From NCBI GenBank assembly GCA_005883625.1, contig VBDU01000069.1, positions 17,003-81,002 of the forward strand: a DNA stretch of 64,000 bases, given 5' to 3'. Positions 24,751-34,032 of this stretch are shown here, one piece after another (position 1 is the first letter of the stretch; every line of letters begins with the position of its first letter). Made by a program: the position numbers and the translations under genes. Origin of the DNA: Chloroflexota bacterium. Its GTDB lineage: Bacteria; Chloroflexota; Limnocylindria; P2-11E. The notes beneath the pieces are model-generated. The model had not been told where the DNA came from and ran no database searches. It worked only from the letters and a program-made list of their open reading frames with translations.

Positions 24751-26808
24751 TCAGTCGGGCGCGCCGAGCACTCCGTCCGGGGAGGCCAGGACGTCCCAGG
24801 GATTCCCGGCGAGGTCGCTGATCCCTGCCGCCTCGCTGATGGTCGCCGGCAGCTGCAGCCCCGGGTTCGTTCCCGCCTGCACGATCGTCGGGCTGGCCTT
24901 CAGCACGATCGTGAGGACGCGATTGGGCGGGTAGGGCGTGCCGGCGAGCGCCTCGGTGGCGGTGTTCAGAGTGCAGGCGTTCGTGCCGCACACGATGTCA
25001 GCGAACGTCCCATCCGCGTCGACGCCCTGGATCCTCGCCCCGGGTGCGATCTTCATGTCCTTGCTGAAGGCGATCTTGATGACGTCCCCGGCGTCGAACG
25101 TGTTCGCCAGGCCCGCGACCGTCGTGACGCGCGCGTCGATCGAACGCGGGTCGGCGTTCGGACCGACCGGCGTCGGCGGCGTCTCGACCGTGATGAAGTT
25201 GCCGTACGCCCAGAGCGTCGCGTTCGTGACCGGGTTCGTCACGCCGACGCGATAGCAGTAGAACCCGCTCGAGATCTGTCGATCGAGGAACGCGACCGTG
25301 TCCTGGCCGCGCGGGATCTGGACGGTCCCGCGCGGGGCATACCCGCCGCCGCTCGACTCGCACGACGGGCCGATCGCCGTGACCGACGTGCCCCAGACCT
25401 GATACACGATGTCGTCGACGTTCGTCGGCGGCTCGGTGATCGTGATCTGGATGTCGTCCTGCACGTTCTCGTTGTCGTAATCGTCCACGTTGCCGACGAC
25501 GGTGACGGCGGCGCGCCCGACGTCGTTCGTGATCGTGAAGCTCGACATCCCGGTGGGATCGGCGCTGTACGTCATGGTGATGCCGTCGCCCGTCGAGAGC
25601 AGCTGCTCGAACTGCGCGAGCGACAGGGTCATGTTCCCGAGCATGAACACGTCGTTGCCGTCGTAACGGAACGTCTTCGTGCCACCCGAGTCCACGAAAT
25701 AGTGCTCGTCCAGATTCACGGCGCCGACCGCGATCGTGTACGAGGACGAGGTCGCGGGTGGCGGGATGAAGCGGACCGGCGCCCCGACGCCGACGATCTC
25801 GGTCGGGAAGTTCGTCGCGTTCAGGTCGAGGGCGTTGTTGTTGTTGGTGTCCTGGAAGAAGATGGGCCGCACGTTCGCGTTGCCGTTCGTCGACGTGACC
25901 GTGACGTCGATCGTCCCCGAGGGCGGGATGACGACACAGTCCACGTAGCTCGTCCCTTTCTGGATGCCGCCCACGGTCGCGAACGTCGCCGCAGTCGAAA
26001 GGTCGGCCTTGTCGTCGCCCACGACCTTGCCGCTCGCATCGGTCTCGGCGTCCCGGAACGAGCCGTTCACCGGGTACGTCGCGGCGTCGACGAACGCGAG
26101 ATCGAGGCAGCCGGTGATCCCGTTCGCCTGCGCGGTGTACGACCGGGTCGTGTTGATGGCCTGCGTCAGCGCTGTCGTCGGCGAGACGAGGACACCGGTG
26201 AGATCGACGGCCCTTACGGTCACCTGCCAGAAGACGCCGAAGTCCTCCATCCAATTGGCTCCCTCGACGAGCGGACGGATGTAGAGGCGGTACGTCCCTG
26301 GCTGCTGCGGCGCCTGGATGGTGAACTGGAACCACGAGACCTGGTTCGGCCCGACGTAGTCGGCCGGTTGCGCCGCGACCCGGTTGTAGCGCGGCCAACC
26401 GGTCGCGGGCGAGCCGTTCGTCCCGTCGCCGCCGAGCGAGCTCGGCTGGTCCTGCCCCGGGAGCGGGGTCCACGTTCCGAGGAACGCCATCTCGCCGAGC
26501 CGGCCGCTCACCCAGCCGCGGGTGCCCGAGTTGTAGTAGGCGACGACCGCGGTCGACTTATCGCCGGGGCAGAGCGTCGGATAGCCGGACTGCCCGTACC
26601 ACGAGGCGTGGAAGCCCGGGAGGCCGGACGGCACGGTCCCAGGAGGGGCGATTCCGGGGCCGACCGACGACACGCAGGCCTGCGCTCGCGATGTCCCGGA
26701 GGGCGCGACCTGCGCGGCCCGGCTCGGCCCGGCGGGCGCCGTCGCGGCGACGAGCGCCACGACGGCGAACGCTGTGAGGAGGCGGACGGCGACACGCACC
26801 CGCTCCAT
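24751..26808 (-). CDS. Secreted multidomain protein: Ig-like module and Big_5/SbsA-like C-terminus
   Basis: 685 residues. Signal peptide (VAVRLLTAFAVVALVAATAP). Residues about 43-195 are the same module as in 19589 and 49922 (VGPGIAPPG, FHASWYGQSGYPTLC, NSGTRGWVSG, GWPRYNR, YVGPNQVSWF, YRLYIRPLVEG). The middle part is beta-rich with Thr/Asn and resembles filament or adhesin-type repeats (VVIPPSGTIDVTVTSTNGNA). The C-terminus GDVIKIAFSKDMKIAPGARI and RVLTIVLKASPTIVQAG fits Ig-like domains ending in SDLAGNPWD. Likely a cell-surface structural protein. ATG at 26808 chosen for the signal peptide. Confidence 0.72.
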   Translation of the reverse strand: MERVRVAVRLLTAFAVVALVAATAPAGPSRAAQVAPSGTSRAQACVSSVGPGIAPPGTVPSGLPGFHASWYGQSGYPTLCPGDKSTAVVAYYNSGTRGWVSGRLGEMAFLGTWTPLPGQDQPSSLGGDGTNGSPATGWPRYNRVAAQPADYVGPNQVSWFQFTIQAPQQPGTYRLYIRPLVEGANWMEDFGVFWQVTVRAVDLTGVLVSPTTALTQAINTTRSYTAQANGITGCLDLAFVDAATYPVNGSFRDAETDASGKVVGDDKADLSTAATFATVGGIQKGTSYVDCVVIPPSGTIDVTVTSTNGNANVRPIFFQDTNNNNALDLNATNFPTEIVGVGAPVRFIPPPATSSSYTIAVGAVNLDEHYFVDSGGTKTFRYDGNDVFMLGNMTLSLAQFEQLLSTGDGITMTYSADPTGMSSFTITNDVGRAAVTVVGNVDDYDNENVQDDIQITITEPPTNVDDIVYQVWGTSVTAIGPSCESSGGGYAPRGTVQIPRGQDTVAFLDRQISSGFYCYRVGVTNPVTNATLWAYGNFITVETPPTPVGPNADPRSIDARVTTVAGLANTFDAGDVIKIAFSKDMKIAPGARIQGVDADGTFADIVCGTNACTLNTATEALAGTPYPPNRVLTIVLKASPTIVQAGTNPGLQLPATISEAAGISDLAGNPWDVLASPDGVLGAPD

Positions 26809-26861
26809 TGAAACGCATCGGGCGACCGGGGCGCCGGTGGCCTCCATAGACTCCCGGGACC

Positions 26862-27971
26862 GTGGGACTGGGGAAGCCCGACGACGGGCTGGCGGCGACG
26901 CCCCCGATGGGCTGGAACAGCTGGAATCGGTTCGGCACGAAGGTCGACGAGGCCCTGGTCCGCGAGACCGCCGAGGCGATCGTCGCAACCGGGATGCGCG
27001 AGGCCGGCTACCGCTACGTCGTCATTGACGACGGGTGGGAGGCCGGCGAGCGCGACGCCCATGGCGACCTCGTCGCCGACCCGGCGAAGTTCCCGCACGG
27101 GATCCGGGCCGTCGCCGATCACGTGCACGCGCTGGACCTGCGGTTCGGCATCTACACCGACGCCGGGACGAACACGTGTCAGGGACTTCCCGCGAGCCTC
27201 GGCTACGAGTTCCGTGACGCGCGACGGTTCGCCGAATGGGGCGTCGACTACGTGAAGGTCGACTGGTGCCATACGAACGGCCTCGGGCCGCGCGCGCTCT
27301 ACGCGAAGTGGGCGCTGGCGATCGCGGCGGCCGAACGACCCATCGTGCTATCGATCTGCGAGTGGGGCCGCTCGCGTCCGTGGGAGTGGGCGCCGTCGGT
27401 CGGGCACCTGTGGCGCACCTGCTGGGACATCCAGGACACGTGGGCCTCCCTCACGGGCGTGCTCGACCGTCAGGCGGGCCTCTACAGCTACGCCGGGCCG
27501 AGCCACTGGAACGATCCGGACATGCTCGAGATCGGGAACGGCGGGATGACCGCGCTCGAGTACCGCACACACCTGGGGCTCTGGGCGATGCTCGCGGCGC
27601 CGCTCATGGCGGGGAATGACCTCCGCACGATGACCGACGAGACACGCGCGCTCCTCAGCGCGCCGGAGGTCCTCGCGATCGATCAGGATCCGCTCGGCCG
27701 TCAGGCGCGTCGCGTGCGTGCGAGCGACGGGGCCGAGGTATGGGTCCGCGACCTCGCCGGTGGCGCGCAGGCCGTCGCGTTGGCGAATCGCGACGACTGC
27801 GCGCGCGAGATCGCGGTCGAGTGGACGGACCTCGGGCTTCCGGCGGGGACGATCCGCGGCGTGCGCGACCTGTGGCTCCGTGAGGACGTGGGGCACCTCC
27901 GCGACGGCCATGCGATCTCGGTGCCGCCGCACGACACGGCGCTCCTGAGGATCGCTGCGCCGCTAGGCTAG
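26862..27971 (+). CDS. Alpha-galactosidase, glycoside hydrolase family 27
   Basis: 369 residues from a GTG. TPPMGWNSWNRFGTKVDE is the GH27 opening. The nucleophile Asp lies in WGVDYVKVDWCHTNG and the acid/base Asp in HWNDPDMLEIGNGGMT. A C-terminal beta-sandwich follows (VWVRDLAGGAQAVALANRDD). It hydrolyses terminal alpha-galactosyl residues; beta-arabinopyranosidase or alpha-N-acetylgalactosaminidase are alternatives in the family. No signal peptide, so it should act in the cytoplasm on imported sugars. The 53-nt gap to the divergent Ig-module gene must hold both promoters. Confidence 0.92.
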   Translation: MGLGKPDDGLAATPPMGWNSWNRFGTKVDEALVRETAEAIVATGMREAGYRYVVIDDGWEAGERDAHGDLVADPAKFPHGIRAVADHVHALDLRFGIYTDAGTNTCQGLPASLGYEFRDARRFAEWGVDYVKVDWCHTNGLGPRALYAKWALAIAAAERPIVLSICEWGRSRPWEWAPSVGHLWRTCWDIQDTWASLTGVLDRQAGLYSYAGPSHWNDPDMLEIGNGGMTALEYRTHLGLWAMLAAPLMAGNDLRTMTDETRALLSAPEVLAIDQDPLGRQARRVRASDGAEVWVRDLAGGAQAVALANRDDCAREIAVEWTDLGLPAGTIRGVRDLWLREDVGHLRDGHAISVPPHDTALLRIAAPLG

Positions 27972-27980
27972 CGGCGCCCC

Positions 27981-28997
27981 GTGAAGCTGGACGTCTTTCC
28001 TCACATCCTTCCACGTCCGTACTTCGATCGGATCATGAAGATCGCGTCCGGACCCGCGTCCTACATGCAGAAGCGCGTCGCCTCGATCCCCTGCATCTAC
28101 GACCTCGACGAGCGCTTCCGCGTCATGGAGCGCTTCCCGGAGTACGTCCAAGTCCTCACCCTCGGCTCGCCGCCGGTCGAAGCCCTGGGCGAGGCGGCGC
28201 TCACGCGCGACCTCGCGCGCCTCGCGAACGACTCCATGGCCGAGCTCTGCCGCAGGCATCCCGACCGCTTCCTCGGCTTCGCGGCGGCGCTGCCGATGAA
28301 CGATCCCGACGCATCGGTCGAGGAGACCGCGCGCGCGGTCCGCGACCTCGGCGCCCTCGGCGTGCAGATCTACACGAACGTGAACGGCGTGCCCCTCGAC
28401 GATCCCCGCTACGCGCCGCTCTTCGCTCGCGTCGCGGAGCTCGATCGGACGATCTGGGTGCACCCGGCGCGGACCGCGAAGACGGCCGACTACCCGGGCG
28501 AGTCCGGTTCGCGCTACGAGCTGTGGTGGGCCTTCGGCTGGCCGTACGAGACCGCGGTCTTCATGGCGCGGCTCGTCTTCGCCGGGATCTTCGACCGCCA
28601 TCCCAGTCTGCGGATGCTCACGCACCACGCGGGCGGCATGGTGCCGCACTTCGCCGGGCGCATCGGGCTCGGCCTCGATCAGCTCGGCGCACGCACCCCA
28701 GACGAGGACCTCGCGAAGGTCCGCGCGTCCCTCGCGAAGCGGCCCTACGACTACTTCCGCATGTTCTACGGCGACACGGCGCTCTTCGGCGCCGGCCACG
28801 CGGTCGCCTGCGCGATCGAGTTCTTCGGGGTCGACCACATCCTCTTCGGGACGGATATGCCTTTCGACCCCGAGAAGGGCCCGCAGTTCATCCGCGAGAC
28901 GATCGCCGACCTCGACGCGCTCGAGGTCTCAGCCGCCGAGCGCGCCGCGCTCTACGAGGGGAACGCCCGCCGCCTGCTGCGCATCCAGCCCCGCTAA
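27981..28997 (+). CDS. Amidohydrolase-related protein (ACMSD-like, amidohydrolase_2)
   Basis: 338 residues from a GTG, 9 nt after the GH27 stop. The first metal motif, usually HxH, reads DVFPHILPRPYFDRI, so only one His remains, a variant I associate with a subgroup of this family. Other landmarks are RTIWVHPARTAKTADYP, MLTHHAGGMVPHFAGRIGLG and HILFGTDMPFDPEKGP, where the Asp is the expected metal/catalytic residue. Relatives decarboxylate or hydrolyse cyclic acids (aminocarboxymuconate semialdehyde, resorcylate). Substrate unknown. Confidence 0.82.
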   Translation: MKLDVFPHILPRPYFDRIMKIASGPASYMQKRVASIPCIYDLDERFRVMERFPEYVQVLTLGSPPVEALGEAALTRDLARLANDSMAELCRRHPDRFLGFAAALPMNDPDASVEETARAVRDLGALGVQIYTNVNGVPLDDPRYAPLFARVAELDRTIWVHPARTAKTADYPGESGSRYELWWAFGWPYETAVFMARLVFAGIFDRHPSLRMLTHHAGGMVPHFAGRIGLGLDQLGARTPDEDLAKVRASLAKRPYDYFRMFYGDTALFGAGHAVACAIEFFGVDHILFGTDMPFDPEKGPQFIRETIADLDALEVSAAERAALYEGNARRLLRIQPR

Positions 28998-29099
28998 ACG
29001 GGACCCCCGGACCTTCGTACTACCCGCGAAGGTGTGATACCGCGCTGACAGCGGTCCTCCCCCGGATGGGTACCCGGCGCGACGCCGGCGAGCCCACGC

Positions 29100-30128
29100 T
29101 TGCTCGCGGTGGGTGTGGTGGGACGCATCGCGGTGGCCGCGCTGTTCGGCATGGGCTTCCTTTCGATCGTCTTTTCCGTGGAAAGCCCGGCCTCGAGCTC
29201 CCGCTCCGCGCTGCTCGACGCGCTCGCCTCCCGCGTGAGCGTCGAGCGCGCCGGCGTGGTCTCCCGCGTGACCGTCGAGCGCGTCGTCGGCAGCGGCGAC
29301 ACCGTGCGCACGGACGCCTCAGGGAGCGCGCTCATCACCTACCCCGACGGCTCGACGGCGATGCTCGACCCGGAGTCGGAGCTCACGATCGAGCTCGTTC
29401 GTGCCGACGGCGGGGACGTGATCGTGCGGATGCAGCAGACCCTCGGTCGCGTGTGGTACGCGGTGAAGCGGACGGTGTCGTCGGGGAGCCGCTACGAGGT
29501 GCGCAGCTCGGCCATGGCGTCCGTCATCCGCGCGGGCTCAGGCTCGTACGTCGTCGTCTCGCCTGACGGCGTCACCACGATCGTCGCGACGGACGGCGAT
29601 GTCGACACGACGGCGAACGGCGCCAGCGTCACCATCCCGGCCGGCTCGGGGACGACGGTGGCCGCGGGCTCGACACCCACGCCACCCCAGCCGGCCCCCG
29701 CGCCGCCTCGCGCGGGCACGCCGTCGCCGGCGGTCTCGGCGACCCCTGCTCCGACCCCGAGCCCGACGCCGAGCCCGGATCCGACGAGCAAGGAGGACTC
29801 GAAGTCGAATAGCTCCAGCTCGTCGAGGTCGAGCGCGCCGCAGGCCTCGACCGAGCCGAATGTCGAGCCGAGCGCGGCGCCGGTCACGAAGACGAGCGAC
29901 AAGGTGAAGGCGTCGAGCGATCCGGTCGTCGCGCCGAGCGCCGAACCGATCACGAAGACGGACCCCGTGAAGAACACCGACCCGGTGAAGCAGAGCGACC
30001 CGCTGATCAAGCCCGATCCGGTCAAGGCCGATCCGGTCAAGCGCGACCCGCTCTCGAAGCCGGAGCCGAAGCACGAGCCCAAGCCGGTCTTCGAGCTTCC
30101 GACCCTCCCGACCCTCAGCGGCCGCTAG
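29100..30128 (+). CDS. FecR-domain secreted protein with long low-complexity C-terminus
   Basis: 342 residues. An N-terminal membrane segment (IAVAALFGMGFLSIVFSV) is followed by a FecR-like domain (GDTVRTDASGSALITYPDG; LGRVWYAVKRTVSSGSRYEV; VVSPDGVTTIVATDGDVDTT). From residue 195 the protein is Pro/Ser/Thr/Lys-rich with many D-P-V-K repeats (KTDPVKNTDPVKQSDPL). It is probably a surface or periplasmic protein with an extended tail. The TTG at 29100 is used by the track, and a GTG three codons later is possible. Its stop overlaps the stop of the convergent VWA gene (CTAG). Confidence 0.7.
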   Translation: MLAVGVVGRIAVAALFGMGFLSIVFSVESPASSSRSALLDALASRVSVERAGVVSRVTVERVVGSGDTVRTDASGSALITYPDGSTAMLDPESELTIELVRADGGDVIVRMQQTLGRVWYAVKRTVSSGSRYEVRSSAMASVIRAGSGSYVVVSPDGVTTIVATDGDVDTTANGASVTIPAGSGTTVAAGSTPTPPQPAPAPPRAGTPSPAVSATPAPTPSPTPSPDPTSKEDSKSNSSSSSRSSAPQASTEPNVEPSAAPVTKTSDKVKASSDPVVAPSAEPITKTDPVKNTDPVKQSDPLIKPDPVKADPVKRDPLSKPEPKHEPKPVFELPTLPTLSGR

Positions 30129-31147
30129 GGGAGGCGGTTGAACCAGAAGAGCGAGAGACCGCCCGCGATGATGGCGAGGATCGCCGCGGCGGCGGTGAAG
30201 AACGCGGTGATCTCCGTCTTCTCCTGACGGATCACGAGCTGCGTGGTGAGCGTCTCGTAGACCTTGCGCAGATCCGTCTCGGTCGACGCGTTGTAGTACT
30301 CACCCTCGGTGAGCTCGGCGATCTTCTTGAGCGTCACCTCATCGAGCGCGGTACGGATCTGGCGGCCCTGGATGCGGACGATCGCCCCCTGCGCGCTGCC
30401 CACGCCGATCGTGTAGATGCGCACGCCGCGGCTCGCTGCCTGGTCGACGACGGCGAGGGGGGGCGGGAACTGGTTGTTCTGGCCGTCGGTGAGGAGGACG
30501 ATCGAGGCGGGCGCTTTCTGACCGCCTGGCAGCGGCGGCAGGGTCGGCCGCGGTGATGCGGCGTTCGGGTCCAGGTTCTGGAATGCGGCGCTCGGGAGAT
30601 CGTCCTCGGCGCCCTCGAAGATCGCGTCGAGCGAGACGAGGATCGCGCGGCCGATCGCCGTGGCGCGCTGCGGCCGCAGGCGGTTGATCGCCGCGATGAT
30701 GAGGTTCTTGTCCGTCGTCGGTGATTGCACGATCGATGCGTCGGTCGAGAACGAGACGATACCGATGCGCAGGTTCGCGTTCTGGCGCTCGACGAATGCG
30801 CGCGCGGCGGCCTTCGCGGCCTCGATCCGGTTCGGCTTCATGTCCTCGGCCAACATCGATCCGGAGACGTCGATCGTGAGGATGACGGTGCCCTCCTGGC
30901 TCGGCACGGTGACGACCGCGACGGGACGTGACATCGCGAGGACCATCACGCCGACCGCGACGAGGAACAGCACCGGGGGCACGTGCCGGCGCCAGCCCGG
31001 ACCGCGGCCGAGGGCCTCGCGGACGAGCGAGACGTTGGCGTAGCGAAGCGCGTACCGATGCCGGCGGCGCTGCGCGAGGACGTAGAGGACCGCGAGCGCG
31101 GCGACCACGGCCAGCAGGCCGAGCGCCCACGGCCATTGGAAGCTCAC
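30125..31147 (-). CDS. VWA-domain membrane protein (BatA/aerotolerance type)
   Basis: 340 residues. N-terminal helices (WPWALGLLAVVAALAVLYVL; PPVLFLVAVGVMVLAMSRP), then a von Willebrand A domain with MIDAS motif ILTIDVSGSMLAEDM, SFSTDASIVQSPTTD and IVLLTDGQNNQFPPPLAV. A last helix ends FTAAAAILAIIAGGLSLFWF. BatA-like proteins work with MoxR ATPases and DUF58 proteins in a chaperone or metal-insertion role at the membrane. The ATG at 31147 overlaps the DUF58 stop (ATGA). Last gene of the MoxR operon. Confidence 0.9.
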   Translation of the reverse strand: MSFQWPWALGLLAVVAALAVLYVLAQRRRHRYALRYANVSLVREALGRGPGWRRHVPPVLFLVAVGVMVLAMSRPVAVVTVPSQEGTVILTIDVSGSMLAEDMKPNRIEAAKAAARAFVERQNANLRIGIVSFSTDASIVQSPTTDKNLIIAAINRLRPQRATAIGRAILVSLDAIFEGAEDDLPSAAFQNLDPNAASPRPTLPPLPGGQKAPASIVLLTDGQNNQFPPPLAVVDQAASRGVRIYTIGVGSAQGAIVRIQGRQIRTALDEVTLKKIAELTEGEYYNASTETDLRKVYETLTTQLVIRQEKTEITAFFTAAAAILAIIAGGLSLFWFNRLP

Positions 31148-32058
31148 GCGCTGGCCCTCGCGGCGACCGATCGCGCCGCACGCTGCTTACGCGCGTACGC
31201 GAAGCGCACGATCGAGCGAACGAGGTCCTCGTCGGTGCGCAGCACGAGGACATCGACGCCGGCCTTCGCGAACGCCTCGGCGAGATGCTGCTCGCGGCGG
31301 CGCGCGGCCGCGGTGAGGCGCGACCGGAAGCCACCGTCGTGTGTGTTCACCCAGAGCTGCTCGCCGGTCTCGCTGTCGGTGAGGATGAGCGGTCCGACGT
31401 CGGGAAGCTCGTTCTCGCGCGGGTCGACGAGCCGCACGGCGAGCGTCTCGTGGCGTCGCGCGAGCATCGTCAGCCGATCTTCCCACCCCTGGGAGCTGAA
31501 GAAGTCGGAGATCACGAACACCAGCGAGCGGCGCTTGAGCGCCCGCAGGCCGGCGTCGATGAGCTCGCTCAGGGAGGTGAGCGGCGCGCGCTCGAGGCGG
31601 GGCCGCCGCTCGAGCTCGTTGAGAAGGCGCAAGACCTGGATGCGGCCGCCGCGCGCCGGGACGACGCGCTCGACGTGCGCGCCATACATCGTGGCGCCCA
31701 CGCGGTTCCCGTGTCGCGTGAGCAGCCGGGCGAGGATACCGGTGAAGTCGATGAGCAGGTCACGCTTGCGGCGGTCCGCGGTGCCGAAGTCGACCGACGG
31801 CGAGAGATCGAGGAGGAACTGCGCCGTGATCTCGCGGTCCTCGAGGAACTCGCGGACGTACGGCGCGTCGAGCCGCGCGGTGACGTTCCAGTCGATGTGC
31901 CGTACGTCGTCGCCGAACGCGTACTCGCGGATGTCCGCGAGGTCGAGGCCGTGACCCCGGAACACGGTCCGGTAGTCGCCCTGCAGCAGCCCGTCGAGGC
32001 GGCGCAGGACGGTCCACTCGAGCCGCGCGAGGCGGCGCTCAGGCGTGGAGGGCGACAT
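31144..32058 (-). CDS. DUF58-domain protein
   Basis: 304 residues with the family signature FRGHGLDLADIREYAFGDDV then RHIDWNVTARLDAPYVREF, and the VWA-like strand TAQFLLDLSPSVDFG. DUF58 proteins are standard partners of MoxR ATPases; their biochemical role is not settled. The start overlaps the end of moxR by 20 nt and the stop overlaps the VWA start. Confidence 0.93.
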   Translation of the reverse strand: MSPSTPERRLARLEWTVLRRLDGLLQGDYRTVFRGHGLDLADIREYAFGDDVRHIDWNVTARLDAPYVREFLEDREITAQFLLDLSPSVDFGTADRRKRDLLIDFTGILARLLTRHGNRVGATMYGAHVERVVPARGGRIQVLRLLNELERRPRLERAPLTSLSELIDAGLRALKRRSLVFVISDFFSSQGWEDRLTMLARRHETLAVRLVDPRENELPDVGPLILTDSETGEQLWVNTHDGGFRSRLTAAARRREQHLAEAFAKAGVDVLVLRTDEDLVRSIVRFAYARKQRAARSVAARASA

Positions 32059-33037
32059 GTTCCTGCAGCGGTTCGGTCGGCGTCGGGAGGCGCTCGAGGA
32101 CCCGGCGGAGGATCGTATCCGCGTTCACGTCGTCGGAGAGCGCCTCAAAGCTCAGCACGAGGCGGTGGCGGATCACGTCCAGGACGAGGTCCTGGATGTC
32201 CTGGCCGGAGACGTAGCCCCGCCCGCGGAGGAACGCGAGAGCGCGCGCGGTGAGGATGAGGTTGATCGAGGCGCGCGGGCTCGCCCCGTAGCTCACGTAC
32301 TTCGCCAGGTCCTTGAGTCCGTAGTCGGCCGGCTGGCGCGTCGCGGAGACGATGCGCACGACGTACTCCATGAGCCGCGGATCGACGAAGACGTCGTCGA
32401 CCTCGCGCTGAAGCTCGAGAAGCCGCTCGGTGGTCATCACCGGGACGACCGTCGCGTGGCGCCCGGTGACCCGCTCGACGACGACGAACTCGTCCATCTC
32501 GCCGGGATACCCGACGAGGACCTTCATCATGAAACGGTCGACCTGCGCCTCGGGCAGCGCGTACACGCCCTCGGTCTCGATCGGGTTCTGCGTCGCCATG
32601 ACGAGGAACGGGTCCGGCACCTTGTGCGTCTCCCGGCCGATCGTGACCTGCCGCTCCTGCATGACCTCGAGGAGCGCGCTCTGCACTTTGGCCGGCGCGC
32701 GGTTGATCTCGTCCGCCAGCAGGAGGTTGGTGAACACCGGCCCGAGCGAAGTCTGGAAGTCGCCGGTCCGCTGGTTGTAGATGCGGGTGCCCACAAGGTC
32801 GGCGGGCACGAGGTCCGGCGTGAACTGGATCCGCTTGAAGTCGCCGGTGATCGCTTGCGCGACCGTCTTCACGCTGAGCGTCTTCGCGAGCCCGGGCACG
32901 CCCTCGACGAGCAGGTGCCCGCGCGCCAAGAGCGCGACGAGGATGCGCTCCAGCAAATGGTCCTGCCCGACGATGACCTTCTTGATCTCGAAGAGAAGCC
33001 GGGCCATGTCGCCCGGGAGCGTCTCTGTGTCCTTCAT
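32039..33037 (-). CDS. MoxR-family AAA+ ATPase
   Basis: 332 residues. Walker A GVPGLAKTLSVKTVAQAI, Walker B LLLADEINRAPAKVQSALLE, sensor 1 in FLVMATQNPIETEGVYALPE, arginine finger region EAQVDRFMM. MoxR ATPases act as chaperones that mature VWA-domain partners or insert metal centres. Here the partner is the VWA protein two genes downstream. Seventeen nt separate it from the HtrA-like gene upstream. Confidence 0.95.
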   Translation of the reverse strand: MKDTETLPGDMARLLFEIKKVIVGQDHLLERILVALLARGHLLVEGVPGLAKTLSVKTVAQAITGDFKRIQFTPDLVPADLVGTRIYNQRTGDFQTSLGPVFTNLLLADEINRAPAKVQSALLEVMQERQVTIGRETHKVPDPFLVMATQNPIETEGVYALPEAQVDRFMMKVLVGYPGEMDEFVVVERVTGRHATVVPVMTTERLLELQREVDDVFVDPRLMEYVVRIVSATRQPADYGLKDLAKYVSYGASPRASINLILTARALAFLRGRGYVSGQDIQDLVLDVIRHRLVLSFEALSDDVNADTILRRVLERLPTPTEPLQEHVALHA

Positions 33038-33054
33038 CCTTTCGTACCCTCCCG

Positions 33055-33894
33055 CTAATCCACCGGGATGCCGAGCGCGCCGCCCGCGGCATCGATCGTG
33101 ATCGCGAAGCCGAGGCCGCTGAAGACAGGGAACCCGGTCGGGTTCGCGATCGCGGTGACGATACCGATGACGTCGCCGTTGCGGTTGAAGAGCGGCCCGC
33201 CCGAGTTCCCGGGGTTCGCGGCCGCGTCGAACTGGATGAGACCGGTCAGCGGCTTCGCATAGCCGGGCACCTGGAGCGACCGGTTCAGTCCGCTGATGAC
33301 GCCCGTCGAGAGCGAGCGAGTCATGCCAAAGGGGCTGCCCACGACGAGCGCGTCGTCGCCGATCCGGACTTTCGAGCCGTCCCCGAGCACGGCCGGGACG
33401 ACGGTCTGCGGCGGCTCGAGCGCGCGCAGGACGGCGATGTCGTTGTCCGCGAGCACCGCGATGACCACGGCCTTCGACTCCTTCCCGTCCGAGAAGATGA
33501 CGCTCACGTCCTTCGCCGCGCCCACGACGTGCAGCGCCGTGATGATGTCGGCGGCCTCGTCGATGATCACGCCGGCGCCGGCCGAGGGCTGCACCGAACC
33601 GTCGTACCGCGTGATCTTCACCTGCACCACGGTCGGCGCCACCTTCTCGTACAACGCCGCGATCGTGGGCGGCGGTCCTGGGCTCGGCTCGATGACGGGT
33701 GGAGCTTTCGGTATCGGCGCGAGGGCGATCGGCACGAGGACGGCGGCCGCCGCGAGGGTCGTCACGAGAAGGAGGGCGTGGCGGCGCACCGCACCGACGC
33801 GGACCGGCCGCACCGTCGTGTCTGGTGTGGCCTCCGGCTCGTCGGGACGGGCCCGGAGGAACGAGCCGTACGGCCTATCCGCTCTGCTGGGCAC
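33055..33894 (-). CDS. Membrane-anchored trypsin-like serine protease (HtrA/S1C) without PDZ domain
   Basis: 279 residues. An N-terminal transmembrane helix (HALLLVTTLAAAAVLVPIAL) is followed by a protease domain: His in DIITALHVVGAAKD, Asp in VLADNDIAVLRAL, Ser in DAAANPGNSGGPLFNRNG. All three triad residues are present. The protein ends right after the catalytic domain (ITIDAAGGALGIPVD), so the PDZ domain of DegP/HtrA is absent. It probably cleaves damaged envelope proteins. It leads the minus-strand operon with moxR-DUF58-VWA, 77 nt downstream of a GAAC-N4-GTTC box. Confidence 0.9.
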   Translation of the reverse strand: MPSRADRPYGSFLRARPDEPEATPDTTVRPVRVGAVRRHALLLVTTLAAAAVLVPIALAPIPKAPPVIEPSPGPPPTIAALYEKVAPTVVQVKITRYDGSVQPSAGAGVIIDEAADIITALHVVGAAKDVSVIFSDGKESKAVVIAVLADNDIAVLRALEPPQTVVPAVLGDGSKVRIGDDALVVGSPFGMTRSLSTGVISGLNRSLQVPGYAKPLTGLIQFDAAANPGNSGGPLFNRNGDVIGIVTAIANPTGFPVFSGLGFAITIDAAGGALGIPVD

Positions 33895-33970
33895 GACCTC
33901 TTCGGAGTGTAGGGAGGGGATCGGCCCGTCGGATATGAGTTCGATAAGGGCCGAGTCGCTTTTCGCCTCA

Positions 33971-33986
33971 TAGAACCGATGTTCTA
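33971..33986. promoter_or_regulatory. LexA/SOS-box-like palindrome upstream of the HtrA-MoxR operon
   Basis: TAGAACCGATGTTCTA is a perfect palindrome except for the central bases and contains GAAC-N4-GTTC, the core of Gram-positive and actinobacterial LexA sites. It lies 77 nt before the HtrA-like gene and 47 nt after the radical SAM stop. Confidence 0.6.
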
Positions 33987-34032
33987 ACCGGATTCGCCCG
34001 CACGATGCGTGCGGAAGATCGCTTCACCGCAC

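Noticed and set aside
24739-26811. 690-codon plus-strand frame antisense to the Ig-module gene
   Set aside because: Arg/Asp/Val shadow composition, no motif. The minus-strand protein has a signal peptide and a shared module.
29011-29033. Hairpin ACCTTCG/CGAAGGT after the amidohydrolase gene as terminator
   Set aside because: Only a 7-bp stem with a 9-nt loop and no T-tract.
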